A stretch of 32,603 nt of DNA from Cereibacter changlensis JA139 (GCF_003034985.1 NZ_PZKG01000039.1:1-32603), one strand, 5' to 3'. Positions 13,838 to 21,913 are shown, numbered from the stretch's first letter. Translations and numbers: made by a program. Notes: generated from the sequence alone by a model not told the origin.

Positions 13838-14455
13838 TCACCCCCTCTGCATCAGCGCCAGCCGCGCCGCCAGCCCGACGAAGATCGCCGCCGAGGCCCG
13901 CCCCAGCCAGCGCCCGAACTCCGGCGAGCCGACCAGCCGCCGCCCGATCCCGCCGGCGAATACCCCCACCAGCCCGTTCACCACCAGCCCGCCGACCGAC
14001 AGGATCAGCCCGAAGACGAGGAACTGCGGCAGCACCGGACGGGCCGGGTCGACGAACTGCGGCACGAAGGCCAGCACGAAGAGGATCACCTTCGGATTGG
14101 TCAGGTTCACCACCAGCCCCTCGCGGAACGCCCGCGCCGGTCTCACCTCGGGCAACTCCACCCCCGGCCCCGCCCGCAGCGTCGCCCAGGCCAGCCACAG
14201 AAGATACCCCACCCCGACCCAGCGGATCGCCTCGAACAGCCAAGGCGCCGCCGCCACCGCCGCGCCGAGCCCCAGCCCCGCCAGCGTGACATGGACCATC
14301 CCGCCCGCCGCGATCCCGGCATCCGCGGCCAGCGCCGCGCGCGGCCCGGCCTTCAGCCCCTGCCCGAGGCAGAACATCATGTCCGCCCCCGGCGTCAGGT
14401 TCAGCGCCAGCGCCGCGGGCACGAAGGCCAGCAGAACCACCGGATCGACGATCAC
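13838..14455 (-). CDS. LysE/RhtB family amino-acid exporter
   Basis: A 205-residue inner-membrane exporter of the LysE/RhtB family, with about six hydrophobic segments. The N-terminal family motif reads NLTPGADMMFCLGQGLKAGPRAALAADAGIAAG, and FREGLVVNLTNPKVILFVLAFVPQF is the second hallmark. The GTG start at 14455 overlaps the upstream glycosylase stop (GTGA); the much longer open frame upstream is an alternative-frame read-through of the glycosylase. The substrate (amino acid or derivative) is not predictable. No adjacent ArgP/LysG-type regulator is seen. Confidence 0.88.
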   Translation of the reverse strand: MIVDPVVLLAFVPAALALNLTPGADMMFCLGQGLKAGPRAALAADAGIAAGGMVHVTLAGLGLGAAVAAAPWLFEAIRWVGVGYLLWLAWATLRAGPGVELPEVRPARAFREGLVVNLTNPKVILFVLAFVPQFVDPARPVLPQFLVFGLILSVGGLVVNGLVGVFAGGIGRRLVGSPEFGRWLGRASAAIFVGLAARLALMQRG

Positions 14456-15240
14456 GTGAGCCGCGCCTTCAGCGACAGGAGGTCGGCCCAGGCGTCGCGC
14501 TTGTTCTCGGGGTTGCGCAGCAGGTAGGCCGGGTGGCACATCGGCAGCACCGGCCGCCCCCAGGCCTCGCCCCAGCGCCCGCGCATCCTCGTGATGCCGC
14601 CGCGCCCCAGCACCGCCTGCGCCGCGGCATTGCCCATCACCACCAGCACCTCCGGGTCCACCAGCGCCACATGCCGCTCGAGGAAGGGCCGCATCATGCC
14701 GATCTCCTCCGGCAGGGGGTCGCGGTTCTGCGGCGGGCGCCAGGGCATGACATTGGTGATATAGACCGCCTGCGCCGGGTCCGGGCTTTCGCGTCCCAGA
14801 CCGATCGCCGCCAGCATCCGGTCGAGAAGCTGCCCCGCGCGGCCGACGAAGGGCCGCCCCTCGGTATCCTCGTCCCGCCCCGGCGCCTCGCCGATGACCA
14901 TGACCCGCGCCGCCGGATGGCCGTCGGAAAACACCGTATTCCGCGCCCCCCGCTTCAACTCGCAATGCTCGTAGGCCGTCATCGCCGCCCGCAGCGCCTC
15001 GAGATCCTCCGCCGCGTCGGCCAGCGCCCGCGCCTCCGCGACCGGGTCGGGCGCCGCCATCGGCAGCACCTCTGCCGTCACCCGCGCCGCGGGGGCCGCC
15101 GGCGCCCGCACCGGCTCGGCCAGGTCGTAGCGGTTCAGCGGCGCGTCGAGCAGCGCCTCGGTCACGCCGAGATCGACCTGCCACAGCAGCATCGCCGCTG
15201 CCGTGTCGTGATCCAGCCTGTCGATATCGAGCCTGTCCAT
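14452..15240 (-). CDS. Uracil-DNA glycosylase, family 4-like, lacking most Fe-S ligands
   Basis: A 262-residue DNA-repair enzyme of the UDG superfamily that should excise uracil from DNA. The catalytic motif A GEAPG (118-122), GRPFVGRAGQLLDRML, ITNVMPWRPPQNR and motif B HPAYLLR (236-242) are intact. Family 4 enzymes hold a [4Fe-4S] cluster through four cysteines; here only Cys93 of the first CxxC survives (Tyr90 replaces the other), the KCRPP cysteine is Trp168, and the next is not Cys. The only other cysteine, Cys235, precedes motif B. The start at 15240 begins the conserved N-terminal LDHDTAAAMLLWQVDLG; the longer open frame reads basic filler. First gene of the udg-lysE-moaB run, divergent from pyrB. 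Confidence 0.87.
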   Translation of the reverse strand: MDRLDIDRLDHDTAAAMLLWQVDLGVTEALLDAPLNRYDLAEPVRAPAAPAARVTAEVLPMAAPDPVAEARALADAAEDLEALRAAMTAYEHCELKRGARNTVFSDGHPAARVMVIGEAPGRDEDTEGRPFVGRAGQLLDRMLAAIGLGRESPDPAQAVYITNVMPWRPPQNRDPLPEEIGMMRPFLERHVALVDPEVLVVMGNAAAQAVLGRGGITRMRGRWGEAWGRPVLPMCHPAYLLRNPENKRDAWADLLSLKARLT

Positions 15241-15308
15241 CGGTCCCCGCAGGCGCCCGAGTCGGCGCAGCCCGACCCTAAGGCTCCCCCGCAGGGCGGG
15301 CAACCGCC

Positions 15309-15337
15309 TTGCCCCGCGCGGCGGCGCTTCCTATAAG
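15309..15337 (+). promoter_or_regulatory. Probable pyrB promoter
   Basis: TTGCCC (15309-15314), 17-base spacer, TATAAG (15332-15337); transcription would start near 15344, leaving a leader of about 20 bases. That leader is too short for a PyrR-type attenuator or a pyrimidine-responsive leader peptide. Confidence 0.65.
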
Positions 15338-15363
15338 CCTCCCGAGCCTCGACGGAGATGCCC

Positions 15364-16326
15364 ATGACCTTCCGCGCCCGCCACCTACTCGGCATCGAGC
15401 ATCTGGCCCCCGACGAGATAAGACGCGTTCTCGACCTCGCCGACAGCTATGTCGACGTGAACCGCCGCACGATGAAACAGTCGGATGCGCTGGCGGGGAT
15501 GACGCAGATCAACATGTTCTTCGAAGCCTCCACCCGCACCCAGGCCAGTTTCGAACTGGCGGGCAAGCGGCTCGGGGCCGATGTGATGAACATGTCGGTG
15601 GCCCAGTCCTCGGTGAAGAAGGGCGAGACCCTGATCGACACCGCGATGACGCTGAACGCGATGCAGCCCGACCTCCTCGTGGTGCGGCACCCCTCCTCGG
15701 GCGCGGTCAACCTTCTGGCCGAGAAGGTGAACTGCGCCGTGCTGAACGCGGGCGACGGGCGGCACGAGCATCCGACGCAGGCGCTTCTCGATGCGCTGAC
15801 CATCCGCCGCGCCAAGGGCCGCATCCAGCGGCTGACAGTGGCGATCTGCGGCGATATCGCCCATTCCCGCGTCGCCCGCTCCAACCTCATCCTGCTCGGC
15901 AAGATGGAGAACCGCGTGCGGCTGATCGGCCCGCCGACGCTGATGCCGACCGGCGTCGCCGACTTCGGCTGCGAGGTCTACGACGACATGCGCGAGGGAC
16001 TGGAAGGAGCCGATGTGGTGATGATGCTGCGGCTCCAGAAAGAACGGATGGACGGCGCCTTCATCCCCTCCGAACGCGAATACTACCACCGCTACGGGCT
16101 CGACGCGGAGAAGCTGGCCTATGCCAAGCCCGACGCCATCGTGATGCACCCCGGCCCGATGAACCGCGGGGTCGAGATCGACGGGACGCTGGCCGACGAC
16201 ATCAACCGCTCGGTCATCCAGGAACAGGTGGAGATGGGCGTCGCCGTCCGCATGGCCTGCATGGACCTTCTGGCGCGGAACCTGCGCGCCGAACGCGGCC
16301 GGGCGGCGGTGGGAGTGATGGCATGA
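15364..16326 (+). CDS. pyrB: Aspartate carbamoyltransferase catalytic subunit
   Basis: A 320-residue cytoplasmic enzyme that joins carbamoyl phosphate and aspartate in de novo pyrimidine synthesis. The carbamoyl-phosphate site [13 protein letters not shown] (STRT at 56-59), SVKKGET near 83-89, [16 protein letters not shown] (near 128-143) and [12 protein letters not shown] are all present. The start at 15364 has GGAG six bases upstream; ATG 15358 sits directly on that site and is less likely. It overlaps the next gene by four bases (ATGA). No pyrI regulatory subunit is visible, so it is probably a class A-type enzyme assembled with the adjacent dihydroorotase-like protein. Confidence 0.95.
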   Translation: MTFRARHLLGIEHLAPDEIRRVLDLADSYVDVNRRTMKQSDALAGMTQINMFFEASTRTQASFELAGKRLGADVMNMSVAQSSVKKGETLIDTAMTLNAMQPDLLVVRHPSSGAVNLLAEKVNCAVLNAGDGRHEHPTQALLDALTIRRAKGRIQRLTVAICGDIAHSRVARSNLILLGKMENRVRLIGPPTLMPTGVADFGCEVYDDMREGLEGADVVMMLRLQKERMDGAFIPSEREYYHRYGLDAEKLAYAKPDAIVMHPGPMNRGVEIDGTLADDINRSVIQEQVEMGVAVRMACMDLLARNLRAERGRAAVGVMA

Positions 16327-17600
16327 CCCTCTACCTGCAGAACGCCCGCATCATCGACCCCGAGGCGGGGACCGAGACCGTCGGCAACGTCATCCTCGAC
16401 GGCGGGGTGATCGCGGCCATCGGGCAGGCCTCGGCGCCCGCCGGTGCCGAGGTGATCGACTGCGACGGCAAATGCCTCGCCCCCGGCATCGTCGATATCG
16501 GCGTGAAGGTCTGCGAGCCGGGCGAGCGCCACAAGGAGTCGTTCCGCTCCGCCGGTCTTGCCGCGGCGGCGGGCGGCGTCACCACCATGGTCACGCGGCC
16601 CGACACCACGCCCGCCATCGACACGCCCGAACTGCTGGAATTCGTCACCCGCCGCGCCGCCGAGGTCTCGCCGGTCCGCATCCGCCACATGGCCGCCCTT
16701 ACGAAGGGCCGCGAGGGGCGCGAGATGGTCGAGGTGGGCTTCATGCTCGACGCGGGCGCGGTGGCCTTCACCGATTGCGACAATGTCGTGACCTCCACCA
16801 AGGTCGCCTCGCGCTGCTTCACCTATGCCCGCAGCCTCGGCGCGCTGGTGATCGGCCATCCGCAGGACCCCGGGCTTTCGGCGGGGGCGGCCGTCACCAA
16901 CGGCAAGTTCGCCTCGCTGCGCGGCCTGCCCGGCGTGCATCCCATGGCCGAGCGCATGGGCTTCGACCGCGACATGGCGCTCGTCGAGATGACCGGCGTG
17001 CGCTACCACGCCGACCAGATCACCTCGGCCCGCACCCTGCCCGCGCTGGAGCAGGCCAAGCGCAACGGGCTCGACGTCACGGCGGGGGTCAGCATCCACC
17101 ACCTGACGCTGAACGAGCTGGACGTGGGCGACTACCGCACCTTCTTCAAGGTGACGCCGCCGCTGCGCTCCGAGGATGACCGGCTGGCGATGGTCGAGGC
17201 GGTGGCTTCGGGGCTGATCGACATCATCAGCTCGATGCACACGCCGCAGGACGAAGAAAGCAAGCGCCTGCCCTTCGAGGAGGCGGCCAGCGGCGCCGTG
17301 GCGCTGGAGACCTTCCTGCCGGCGGCGATGCGGCTCTATCACGCCGGGGCGATGGACCTGCCGACGCTGTTCCGCGCCATGTCGCTGAACCCGGCGAAGC
17401 GGCTCGGCCTGCCGCAGGGCCGCATGGCCGAGGGCGCGCCCGCCGATCTGGTGCTCTTCGACCCCGACGCGCCCTTCCTGCTCGACCGGTTCACGCTGCG
17501 GTCAAAATCGAAGAATACACCTTTCGACGGGCAGCGGATGGAGGGCCGGGTTCTGGCCACCTTCGTCGGCGGCCAGCAGGTTTTCAGGGCGGGAGAGTAA
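16323..17600 (+). CDS. pyrC: Dihydroorotase-like protein lacking metal ligands (PyrC'-type)
   Basis: A 425-residue amidohydrolase-fold protein, full length for class I dihydroorotase. The usual metal-binding DxHxH after PGxVD is replaced: Asp58, Gly60, Lys62 in [15 protein letters not shown]. The catalytic-Asp segment, usually TDHAPH, reads SSMHTPQ. His179 (GHPQDP) and the HH pair at 259-260 remain. This pattern matches the non-catalytic PyrC' proteins that Pseudomonas species carry beside pyrB and need for ATCase assembly; a real dihydroorotase should be encoded elsewhere. It starts at 16323, overlapping the pyrB stop as ATGA, so a stoichiometric complex with PyrB is plausible. Database labels will probably call it dihydroorotase. 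Confidence 0.88.
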   Translation: MTLYLQNARIIDPEAGTETVGNVILDGGVIAAIGQASAPAGAEVIDCDGKCLAPGIVDIGVKVCEPGERHKESFRSAGLAAAAGGVTTMVTRPDTTPAIDTPELLEFVTRRAAEVSPVRIRHMAALTKGREGREMVEVGFMLDAGAVAFTDCDNVVTSTKVASRCFTYARSLGALVIGHPQDPGLSAGAAVTNGKFASLRGLPGVHPMAERMGFDRDMALVEMTGVRYHADQITSARTLPALEQAKRNGLDVTAGVSIHHLTLNELDVGDYRTFFKVTPPLRSEDDRLAMVEAVASGLIDIISSMHTPQDEESKRLPFEEAASGAVALETFLPAAMRLYHAGAMDLPTLFRAMSLNPAKRLGLPQGRMAEGAPADLVLFDPDAPFLLDRFTLRSKSKNTPFDGQRMEGRVLATFVGGQQVFRAGE

Positions 17601-17602
17601 CG

Positions 17603-18211
17603 ATGCCGGTGATCGAAAGCGGCGCGCTGGCGCTGATCCTCGTGGCCGCGCTGAGCTATCTGCTCGGCTCGATCCCCTTCGGCATCGTCATCACCCGCGC
17701 GCTGGGTCTGGGCGACCTGCGCAGCATCGGCTCGGGTAACATCGGCGCGACCAACGTGCTGCGCACCGGCAACAAGGGCGCGGCGGCGGCGACGCTGATC
17801 CTCGACGCGGCCAAGGGCGGCATCGCCGTCCTGATCGCGCGCTACACGGTGGGCGAGGATGCGGCGCAGCTGGCGGCGCTGACCTCGTTCCTCGGGCATC
17901 TGTTCCCGGTCTGGCTGGGGTTCAAGGGCGGCAAGGGGGTGGCGACCTTCCTCGGCACGCTGCTGGCGCTCGCCTGGCCGGTGGGGCTCGCCTGCTGCGC
18001 CACCTGGGCGCTGACGGCGGCGGTGGGGCGAATCTCCTCGCTGGCGGCGCTGGTGGCGGCGGCCTCGTCGCTCGTCTGGATGCCGCTGTTCGGGGCGGGG
18101 CAGATGCTCGCCTTGGCGGCAGTTCTTTCGATTCTGATCTTTATCCGTCACAAATCCAACATCCTGCGGTTGAAAAACGGGACGGAACCGCGGATCGGAA
18201 AAAAATCATAA
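17603..18211 (+). CDS. plsY: Glycerol-3-phosphate acyltransferase PlsY
   Basis: A 202-residue inner-membrane enzyme that transfers an acyl group from acyl-phosphate to glycerol-3-phosphate, the first step of phospholipid synthesis. The three PlsY motifs are clear: YLLGSIPFGIV, SIGSGNIGATNVLRTGNK and FKGGKGVATFLG, within five to six membrane segments. It follows pyrC by two bases with GGGAGAG overlapping the end of pyrC, so it is cotranscribed with the pyrimidine genes. The gene ends with two consecutive stop codons. Confidence 0.95.
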   Translation: MPVIESGALALILVAALSYLLGSIPFGIVITRALGLGDLRSIGSGNIGATNVLRTGNKGAAAATLILDAAKGGIAVLIARYTVGEDAAQLAALTSFLGHLFPVWLGFKGGKGVATFLGTLLALAWPVGLACCATWALTAAVGRISSLAALVAAASSLVWMPLFGAGQMLALAAVLSILIFIRHKSNILRLKNGTEPRIGKKS

Positions 18212-18229
18212 TGAGAATGATCTGACCGA

Positions 18230-18259
18230 TTGACCTAGGGCTCAGTCTGCTCCCATTGT
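18230..18259 (+). promoter_or_regulatory. Putative promoter of the DUF805 gene
   Basis: TTGACC (18230-18235), 18-base spacer, CATTGT (18254-18259), 28 bases before the ATG. The arrangement is the same as that before the mrp operon (5752-5781). Confidence 0.45.
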
Positions 18260-18287
18260 CCGCCCGGGGACTATAGGGATATTGGTC

Positions 18288-18689
18288 ATGGACTTGCTGA
18301 CAGCCGTCGGGCGTTGCCTGCTACGGTCTTTCCGCATATGCGGCCGCGCCAGACGCGCGGAACTCTGGTGGTTCGTGCTTTTTGCAGCGCTGGCGCTGCT
18401 TCTGGCGCATCTTATCGAAACGGCTATGACTGCCGAGCCCTTGCTCGGGCCGCCCGGCCTGCTCAGCCTGCTGCTCGGCGCGGCTCTGCTGCCCGCCACG
18501 ATCAGCGCGGCGATCCGCAGGCTGCACGATCTCGGCAAGGACGGCCGCTGGTTGTGGATCGCGGTCGTGCCGGTGCTGGGCTGGGTGCTGCTGCTCTGGT
18601 GGTTCACCACCGAGAGCGAGCCGCGCCGCAACCGCTACGGGCCCGACCCGCTCGACCCCGAGGAGCCGCCGCAGCGGCTGACCCGGTGA
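18288..18689 (+). CDS. DUF805 family membrane protein
   Basis: A 133-residue inner-membrane protein of the DUF805 family: an N-terminal segment with GRARRAELWWFVLF (the family's G-R-x-x-R-x-E-x-W/Y motif), about three hydrophobic segments, and the second family motif AAIRRLHDLGKDGRWLWI before the last helix. The acidic, proline-rich tail after the last helix is variable. The function of the family is unknown. The ATG at 18288 has AGGGA nine bases upstream. It is convergent with a small minus-strand gene and the decayed gshA fragment. Confidence 0.85.
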   Translation: MDLLTAVGRCLLRSFRICGRARRAELWWFVLFAALALLLAHLIETAMTAEPLLGPPGLLSLLLGAALLPATISAAIRRLHDLGKDGRWLWIAVVPVLGWVLLLWWFTTESEPRRNRYGPDPLDPEEPPQRLTR

Positions 18690-18703
18690 GCCGGACCCGA
18701 CTT

Positions 18704-18799
18704 TCAAGGTAGCCAGATAGCCAGCCAGTCGCCCGCGTGGCGCGCCAGCAAATCTTCCGCCAGCACCCGACACAAGGCCGCGTTCGCGGCGATCCGAGT
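18704..18799 (-). pseudogene. Decayed duplicate of the gshA 3' end
   Basis: Read on the minus strand, this gap encodes CRVLAEDLLARHAGDW and then an early stop (18706-18704). The intact gshA C-terminus nearby reads GRVLADDLLARYAGEW (within 19160-19240). Over a 22-residue stretch 15 positions are identical, and the nucleotide match is also obvious, with one gap that destroys the last codons. There is no start codon or upstream gshA body, so it is a remnant of a partial duplication, lying directly after the small membrane protein gene whose stop it touches. Confidence 0.65.
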
Positions 18800-19053
18800 C
18801 AGAGCGCCTGCTTCTCCAGCGCCTCGGCCATGCGCTTGGTGTTCTCGTAGATGCCGATCTGCAGGAAGACCGCGCCGCCGAAGACCACGGTGGCGATGAA
18901 CCCGCTGGTCAGGATGACGAGCGCCGAGAGCCCCGGGAAGGGGCCGCGCGCATCGTTCAGCGCGACCAGCGCGCCGGCCACGGTGTCGATCATCATCAGG
19001 AAGACGATCAGCATCACGAGGCTGCTCAGGGAAGAAATCAGGAAATCACGCAA
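18799..19053 (-). CDS. Small two-helix membrane protein, unknown function
   Basis: An 84-residue protein with two strong hydrophobic segments (about residues 8-31 and 42-66) separated by a short loop (NDARGPFPG), ending in a charged amphipathic helix (YENTKRMAEALEKQ). The start is TTG at 19053, with GGAG seven bases upstream; no suitable ATG exists before the first helix. I do not recognise a family with confidence; DUF4282-like proteins have a similar helix plan. It lies downstream of gshA beyond a terminator-like hairpin and upstream of a decayed gshA tail, which suggests it was brought in or separated by a local duplication. Confidence 0.6.
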   Translation of the reverse strand: MRDFLISSLSSLVMLIVFLMMIDTVAGALVALNDARGPFPGLSALVILTSGFIATVVFGGAVFLQIGIYENTKRMAEALEKQAL

Positions 19054-19093
19054 CTTGCTACTCCACAGTGAGGGAGCGCCAGCTTGGCAGGAA

Positions 19094-19119
19094 ATCGGGC
19101 CGCGCCTCCGCGACCCGAT
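19094..19119 (-). terminator. Rho-independent-like terminator of gshA
   Basis: On the minus strand ATCGGGTCGCG / CGCGGCCCGAT form an 11-bp stem with one U-G wobble and a 4-nt loop, nine bases after the gshA stop, followed by TTTCC. The wobble pairs only in minus-strand RNA, which supports the direction. Confidence 0.7.
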
Positions 19120-19128
19120 GTCACAAGC

Positions 19129-20472
19129 TCAGTAGCTCATCTCACCATAGATCCGGGTCAGATCGCCCTGCCACTCGCCCGCGTAGCGCGCCAGCAGATC
19201 GTCGGCCAGCACCCGGCCGGAGGCCGCACTTTCTGCCAGCACGTCAAGGAAACCTTCCTCACCGTGACCGCGCGCCTTGAGCCCGGCCTGCGCGATGGCC
19301 ACCACCTCGCGCGCGAGGTCCAGCATCTTCACGCCGCCCGCCTCGGCCTGCAGCCCGTCGACCGAGGCCGCGACGCGCAGCGCCTCGCGGGTTTCAGCCG
19401 TCCAGCCCTTCGCCAGATCCCAAGCCGCGTCCAGCGCCGGCTGATCGTACATCAGCCCGACCCAGAGCGCCGGCAGCGCGTTCAGCCGGTCCTTCGGCCC
19501 GGCGTCGGCGCCGCGCATCTCGATGTATTTCTTCACCCGCGCCTCGGGGAAGACCGTGGTCATGTGGTCGGCCCAGTCCGACAGCGTCGGCCTCTCGCCC
19601 GGCAGCGCCGGCAGCTCGCCCTTGAGGAAGTCGCGGAACGACTGCCCCAGCGCGTCGATGTAATGGCCGTCGCGGTAGACGAAATACATCGGCACATCGA
19701 GAACCCAGTCGACATAGCGCTGGAAGCCCATGCCCTCCTCGAAGGCGAAGGGCAGCATCCCGGTGCGCGAGGCGTCCAGATCGCGCCAGATCCGCGAGCG
19801 CCAGGACTTGTGACCGTTCGGCTTGCCCTCGAAAAAGGGCGAGGAGGCCAGAAGCGCCGTCGCCACCGGCTGCAGCGCCAGCGCCACGCGCAGCTTCTGC
19901 ACCATGTCGGCTTCCGACGCATAGTCGAGGTTCACCTGCACGGTGCAGGTGCGATACATCATCTGCGTGCCATGCGTGCCGACGCGGCCCATGTAGTCGG
20001 TCATCAGCCGGTAGCGGCCCTTCGGCATCACCGGCATCTGGTCATGGGTCCAGATCGGCGCGGCGCCGACGCCCATGAAGCGCGCGCCGATCCGCCCGGC
20101 GACATCGGCCACCTCGCGCAGATGGGTGTCGAGCTCCGCCGCCGTGTCGTGGATGGTCTCGACGGCGGCGCCCGACAGCTCGAACTGCCCGCCCGGCTCC
20201 AGCGAGACATTGGCCCCGTCGCGGGTCAGGCCGATGATCTTTCCCTGCTCCTCGACCGGGGTCCAGCCGTAGCCGTCGCGCAGGCCCTCCAGCATGGCGC
20301 GGATGCTGCAGGCGCCCTCGTAGGGCAGCGGCAGCAGGTCGGCGGTGTAACCGAACTTCTCGTGCTCGGTGCCGATGCGCCAATCGGCCTTCGGCTTGGC
20401 GCCGGAGGCCATGTATTCGGCGAGTTGATCCGGGGATTCGATCGGGCCGCCGCCTGACTGAGGAATGGACAT
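19129..20472 (-). CDS. gshA: Glutamate-cysteine ligase (plant/alphaproteobacterial type)
   Basis: A 447-residue cytoplasmic enzyme that makes gamma-glutamylcysteine, the first step of glutathione synthesis. It belongs to the plant-like GCS2/class III-type ligases found in alphaproteobacteria: IGTEHEKFGY near residue 33, SLEPGGQFELSG near 90, YRTCTVQVNLDY near 172, SRTGMLPFAFEEGMGFQRYVDW and YIEMRGADAGP follow in family order. The ATG at 20472 has GGAG five bases upstream. It is 56 bases downstream of a membrane-protein gene in the rsmE run, and linkage with rsmE and ubiA is common in this group. A partial, decayed copy of its 3' end lies at 18704-18799. Confidence 0.95.
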   Translation of the reverse strand: MSIPQSGGGPIESPDQLAEYMASGAKPKADWRIGTEHEKFGYTADLLPLPYEGACSIRAMLEGLRDGYGWTPVEEQGKIIGLTRDGANVSLEPGGQFELSGAAVETIHDTAAELDTHLREVADVAGRIGARFMGVGAAPIWTHDQMPVMPKGRYRLMTDYMGRVGTHGTQMMYRTCTVQVNLDYASEADMVQKLRVALALQPVATALLASSPFFEGKPNGHKSWRSRIWRDLDASRTGMLPFAFEEGMGFQRYVDWVLDVPMYFVYRDGHYIDALGQSFRDFLKGELPALPGERPTLSDWADHMTTVFPEARVKKYIEMRGADAGPKDRLNALPALWVGLMYDQPALDAAWDLAKGWTAETREALRVAASVDGLQAEAGGVKMLDLAREVVAIAQAGLKARGHGEEGFLDVLAESAASGRVLADDLLARYAGEWQGDLTRIYGEMSY

Positions 20473-20528
20473 GAGCGCTCCGGCCTGACTTTCGATTTAC
20501 GGAGGACAGACCTGTCGCTTCGGCGGGC

Positions 20529-21089
20529 TCAAGTCAAGACCGCCCGCAGCGGCCGCCGCCAGATCACCGGGCCGATCTGGCCGGTCTCAGACGAAAGGCT
20601 GAGACCGCGCGCCGCGCTGGCGCCCTTTGGCAGGGCCAGCGCCGCCACCAGCGCCTGGGTGTCCATACCCGGCAGCGCGCCGAAGGCGTCGAACAGCCGC
20701 TCGGCCCCCTGCGCCGCCACCGGGATCAGCAGGAGCTGGCCGTCGGACTGCTTCAGCCGCCACATCCGCTGGCCGTGCAGCGTCAGCAGCCGCAGCTCCT
20801 GCAACTCCTCCAGCGCGACATAGCCGCCGAGGGTCGGGCCCATGTAGCCGACCTGGCCCTCGTCGACCTCGACGACGCCCGGCGCCTGCACCTCCTGCGC
20901 GAATTGCATCCGCCGCCAGGCCATGACGGCCCAGACGGCGCAGAGCCCGATCACCAGCACGCCCAGCGGGATCAGGAACCAGCCACCCAGCCGGATCAGC
21001 CAGAGCCCGGCCAGCGCCGCTGCCCCCGCCGCGATGACCTCGCGCCAGCGGTGCAGCGCCGCCTTCGCCTCGGGGCGCAGGAGGCTCAT
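20529..21089 (-). CDS. Conserved membrane protein of unknown function
   Basis: A 186-residue protein with a basic N-terminus, one or two hydrophobic segments (about residues 17-57, LAGLWLIRLGGWFLIPLGVLVIGLCAVWAV with a short break), then a soluble domain of about 125 residues containing EVDEGQVGYMGPTLGGYVALEEL and a mostly beta-type pattern that suggests a PH-like fold; that fold is a guess. The ATG overlaps the GNAT stop (ATGA), so the two are coupled. I recognise no named family. It sits between the acetyltransferase and gshA. Confidence 0.75.
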   Translation of the reverse strand: MSLLRPEAKAALHRWREVIAAGAAALAGLWLIRLGGWFLIPLGVLVIGLCAVWAVMAWRRMQFAQEVQAPGVVEVDEGQVGYMGPTLGGYVALEELQELRLLTLHGQRMWRLKQSDGQLLLIPVAAQGAERLFDAFGALPGMDTQALVAALALPKGASAARGLSLSSETGQIGPVIWRRPLRAVLT

Positions 21090-21913
21090 GCGATGACCTC
21101 GGGCGCGGCGAATTCCACCACGCCCATGGTGCCGCCGGGCTGGAAGCCGATGGCGCGATAGGCGCGGGCCGCCGCGGCATTGGCGGCGAACAGCACCCCC
21201 CGCTTCACCCCGCGCGCCCGCACCTCGGCCAGATGCAGCGCCACCGCGCGCCGCGCCAGCCCCTGCCCGCGCGTGCCGGGCGGGGTGTAAACGCCGCCGA
21301 CCTGCACCACCTCGGGCAGGATGGCGTTGAAGCCGGTCATCGCCACCGGCGCGCCTTGCCGCAGCAGCATGCGGTGCGACGATCGGGCGATGTAGCGCGC
21401 CAGATCCTCGCCCGCGCGCACCATCGCCTCCTCGGGCGGCATGCCGAAGATTTCGCCCAGATAGCCGGTGCGCCAGACCAGCGCCGTCTGCCGCCAGCTC
21501 TCGTCCAGCGGGACCAGCGTGAAGCCCTCGGCCTCCGGCAGAACGAGCTCCGCCAGATCCAGCGTAAAGCCCGGCTCCTCGCCGATATGCCGCGGCTCGG
21601 GCAGGCCCAAGGCCTCGCGCAGCCGTAGCGCCTGACCGTCGGGGCCGACCAGCGAGGCGACGCGCCGCCCGGCCAGCAGCCCGCGCACCCCGGTCCAGTC
21701 GAAGCCGGGGGCCTGCGGCAGCAGGATGTCATTGGCCGTCAGCATCAGCGCGCCGCAGACGGCGCCCTCCCGCTCGCGCAGCCAGACCGACAGCCGCGCG
21801 CCTATGCCCTCCGCCGCCAGCTGGGTCAGCGGAAACATCGACCCCGCCTCGTGCCGGGTCAGGAAATCCACCAGCGCCGTCTCGTCCCCGGTCTCGGCCG
21901 GGCGCAGGGTCAC
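21086..21913 (-). CDS. GNAT family N-acetyltransferase
   Basis: A 275-residue cytoplasmic acetyltransferase. The first part (residues 1-130) is a degenerate GNAT-like half; the second carries the acetyl-CoA loop GVYTPPGTRGQGLARRAVALHL and the closing strand LFAANAAAARAYRAIGFQPGG. The start is GTG at 21913, overlapping the rsmE stop (GTGA), and begins VTLRPAETGDETALVDFL, a normal GNAT opening; the longer open frame is a shadow of rsmE. The substrate is unknown. It is part of a tightly overlapped minus-strand run. Confidence 0.85.
   Translation of the reverse strand: MTLRPAETGDETALVDFLTRHEAGSMFPLTQLAAEGIGARLSVWLREREGAVCGALMLTANDILLPQAPGFDWTGVRGLLAGRRVASLVGPDGQALRLREALGLPEPRHIGEEPGFTLDLAELVLPEAEGFTLVPLDESWRQTALVWRTGYLGEIFGMPPEEAMVRAGEDLARYIARSSHRMLLRQGAPVAMTGFNAILPEVVQVGGVYTPPGTRGQGLARRAVALHLAEVRARGVKRGVLFAANAAAARAYRAIGFQPGGTMGVVEFAAPEVIA

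Noticed and set aside
13838-15184. 448-codon frame joining the LysE exporter to upstream sequence
   Set aside because: Only the last 205 residues are the exporter; the upstream part is an out-of-frame shadow of the glycosylase. The GTG at 14455 with the GTGA overlap is the start.
15338-15363. Search for a pyrimidine-responsive attenuator before pyrB
   Set aside because: The leader after the TATAAG promoter is only about 20 bases, too short for an attenuator hairpin or leader peptide.
18206-18224. Fur-box-like sequence ATCATAATGAGAATGAT at the end of plsY
   Set aside because: ATCAT-N7-ATGAT is a short match only and no iron or manganese gene is adjacent; the composition around the plsY stop explains it well enough.
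18704-18773. Open frame starting MSGAGGRFAGAPRGR on the minus strand
   Set aside because: The gshA-like reading is in a different frame; this one is a low-complexity shadow that runs antisense to the DUF805 gene.
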